Source of the DNA: Burkholderiales bacterium
GTDB taxonomy: Bacteria; Pseudomonadota; Gammaproteobacteria; Burkholderiales; Burkholderiaceae_C
Assembly (NCBI GenBank): GCA_016219375.1
Contig: JACRNC010000018.1
Location: 1-51,925, forward strand
DNA: 51,925 bases
Direction of reading: 5' to 3'
Below the pieces are notes generated by a model. It saw only the letters and a program-made list of their open reading frames with translations, had not been told where the DNA came from and made no database searches. Positions 51,342-51,925 of this stretch are shown here, piece by piece (the stretch's first letter is position 1; each line of letters opens with the position of its first letter). The translations under genes and the position numbers were made by a program.

Positions 51342-51925
51342 GCGTTCCCCACGCGCGTGGGGATGAACCGCCCCGGCCGTGATTGCCGTGGAGGTTCCCC
51401 AGGCGTTCCCCACGCGCGTGGGGATGAACCGACGGCGTGCTGCTCAAGACCGGCTATCTGACGGCGTTCCCCACGCGCGTGGGGATGAACCGTCCTGACC
51501 CCAGGCCCAGCAGGATTCGGCGAGAGCGTTCCCCACGCGCGTGGGGATGAACCGAGTGCGACAAGCCCTACATCCGCGTGCGCGGAGCGTTCCCCACGCG
51601 CGTGGGGATGAACCGAAACCCCCTTCGCCTCCACGCTCGCCGGCGAGGCGTTCCCCACGCGCGTGGGGATGAACCGTAGCCCGGCGACGATTTCGACGCC
51701 AGCCAGTAGCGTTCCCCACGCGCGTGGGGATGAACCGGGCTGGGTGCATCCGCGAGGGCGTTCGTTGCTGCGTTCCCCACGCGCGTGGGGATGAACCGAA
51801 CTCTGGTTTGATGGTGCGTATGCGGCTCATCGCGTTCCCCACGCGCGTGGGGATGAACCGTTGTCCGAGCCGACGAACACATGGCCCACCGGGCGTTCCC
51901 CACGCGCGTGGGGATGAACCGTACC
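51342..51925 (+). CRISPR. Type I-E CRISPR array (10 repeats in window, continues beyond)
   Basis: Ten copies of an identical 29-bp repeat (starting GCGTTCCCCACG, ending GGGGATGAACCG, with the palindromic core CCCCACGCGCGTGGGG) begin at 51342, 51403, 51464, 51526, 51587, 51648, 51709, 51770, 51832 and 51893. Spacers are 32 bp, or 33 bp after repeats 3 and 8, and all differ. The last repeat ends at 51921, and only four bases of spacer 10 are visible. Lack of repeat decay and nearness to the leader suggest this is the recent end of an active array. Confidence 0.98.

Noticed and set aside
51323..51903. Minus-strand open frames across the CRISPR array with periodic peptides such as [16 protein letters not shown] and SSPRAWGT
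   Set aside because: These are the well-known spurious translations of type I-E repeats; the period equals the 61-bp repeat-spacer unit.

Overview
The window is high-GC DNA with dense coding. The gene content fits a betaproteobacterium of the order Burkholderiales: two PEP-CTERM proteins, an AidB-like acyl-CoA dehydrogenase, HDOD and GGDEF proteins, tandem YceI/cytochrome b561 genes and several hybrid histidine kinases. The order-level assignment is an inference from gene content; no rRNA or tRNA gene is visible.

Layout. 1-1351: the 3' remnant of a type I restriction gene (hsdR), cut off at about position 131 by unrelated sequence. 1435-7269: phospholipase C, a PEP-CTERM protein, a HepT/MntA toxin-antitoxin pair, and a thioesterase divergent from a Fic protein across an unusual array of palindromic sites, then slyX. 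7438-15808: lipid and aromatic metabolism (AidB-like dehydrogenase, SDR, DODA dioxygenase, acyl-CoA synthetase) around a large hybrid kinase. 15999-25543: methyltransferase, a chemoreceptor-like protein, ssb, a YkvA protein, an AraC regulator divergent from a Baeyer-Villiger-type monooxygenase, a second PEP-CTERM protein, and rnk. 25825-33538: aldehyde dehydrogenase, OYE-type reductase, a BON lipoprotein, and an HDOD gene coupled to a NMT1/THI5-type ABC transporter. 33645-42113: a second hybrid kinase, VapBC, two YceI genes with cytochrome b561, and two paralogous diguanylate cyclases.

42241-51925 is a complete type I-E CRISPR-Cas locus: cas3, a 256-bp gap, cas8e-cse2-cas7-cas5-cas6e-cas1-cas2, a leader, and the first ten repeats of an array that runs off the window. 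Cas3 is the nuclease-helicase, Cas8e to Cas6e form Cascade, and Cas1-Cas2 acquire spacers.

The most notable finding is in the gap between cas3 and cas8e. On the minus strand there is a solitary crRNA-like unit: a degenerate repeat with an intact 12-nt 3' end, a 20-nt guide, and a second degenerate repeat with a well-paired hairpin. The first 11 nt of the guide match the cas8e promoter region exactly, and that match is flanked by AAG, the canonical I-E PAM. This has the architecture expected of a CreR-type Cas-regulating RNA that would let Cascade repress its own operon.
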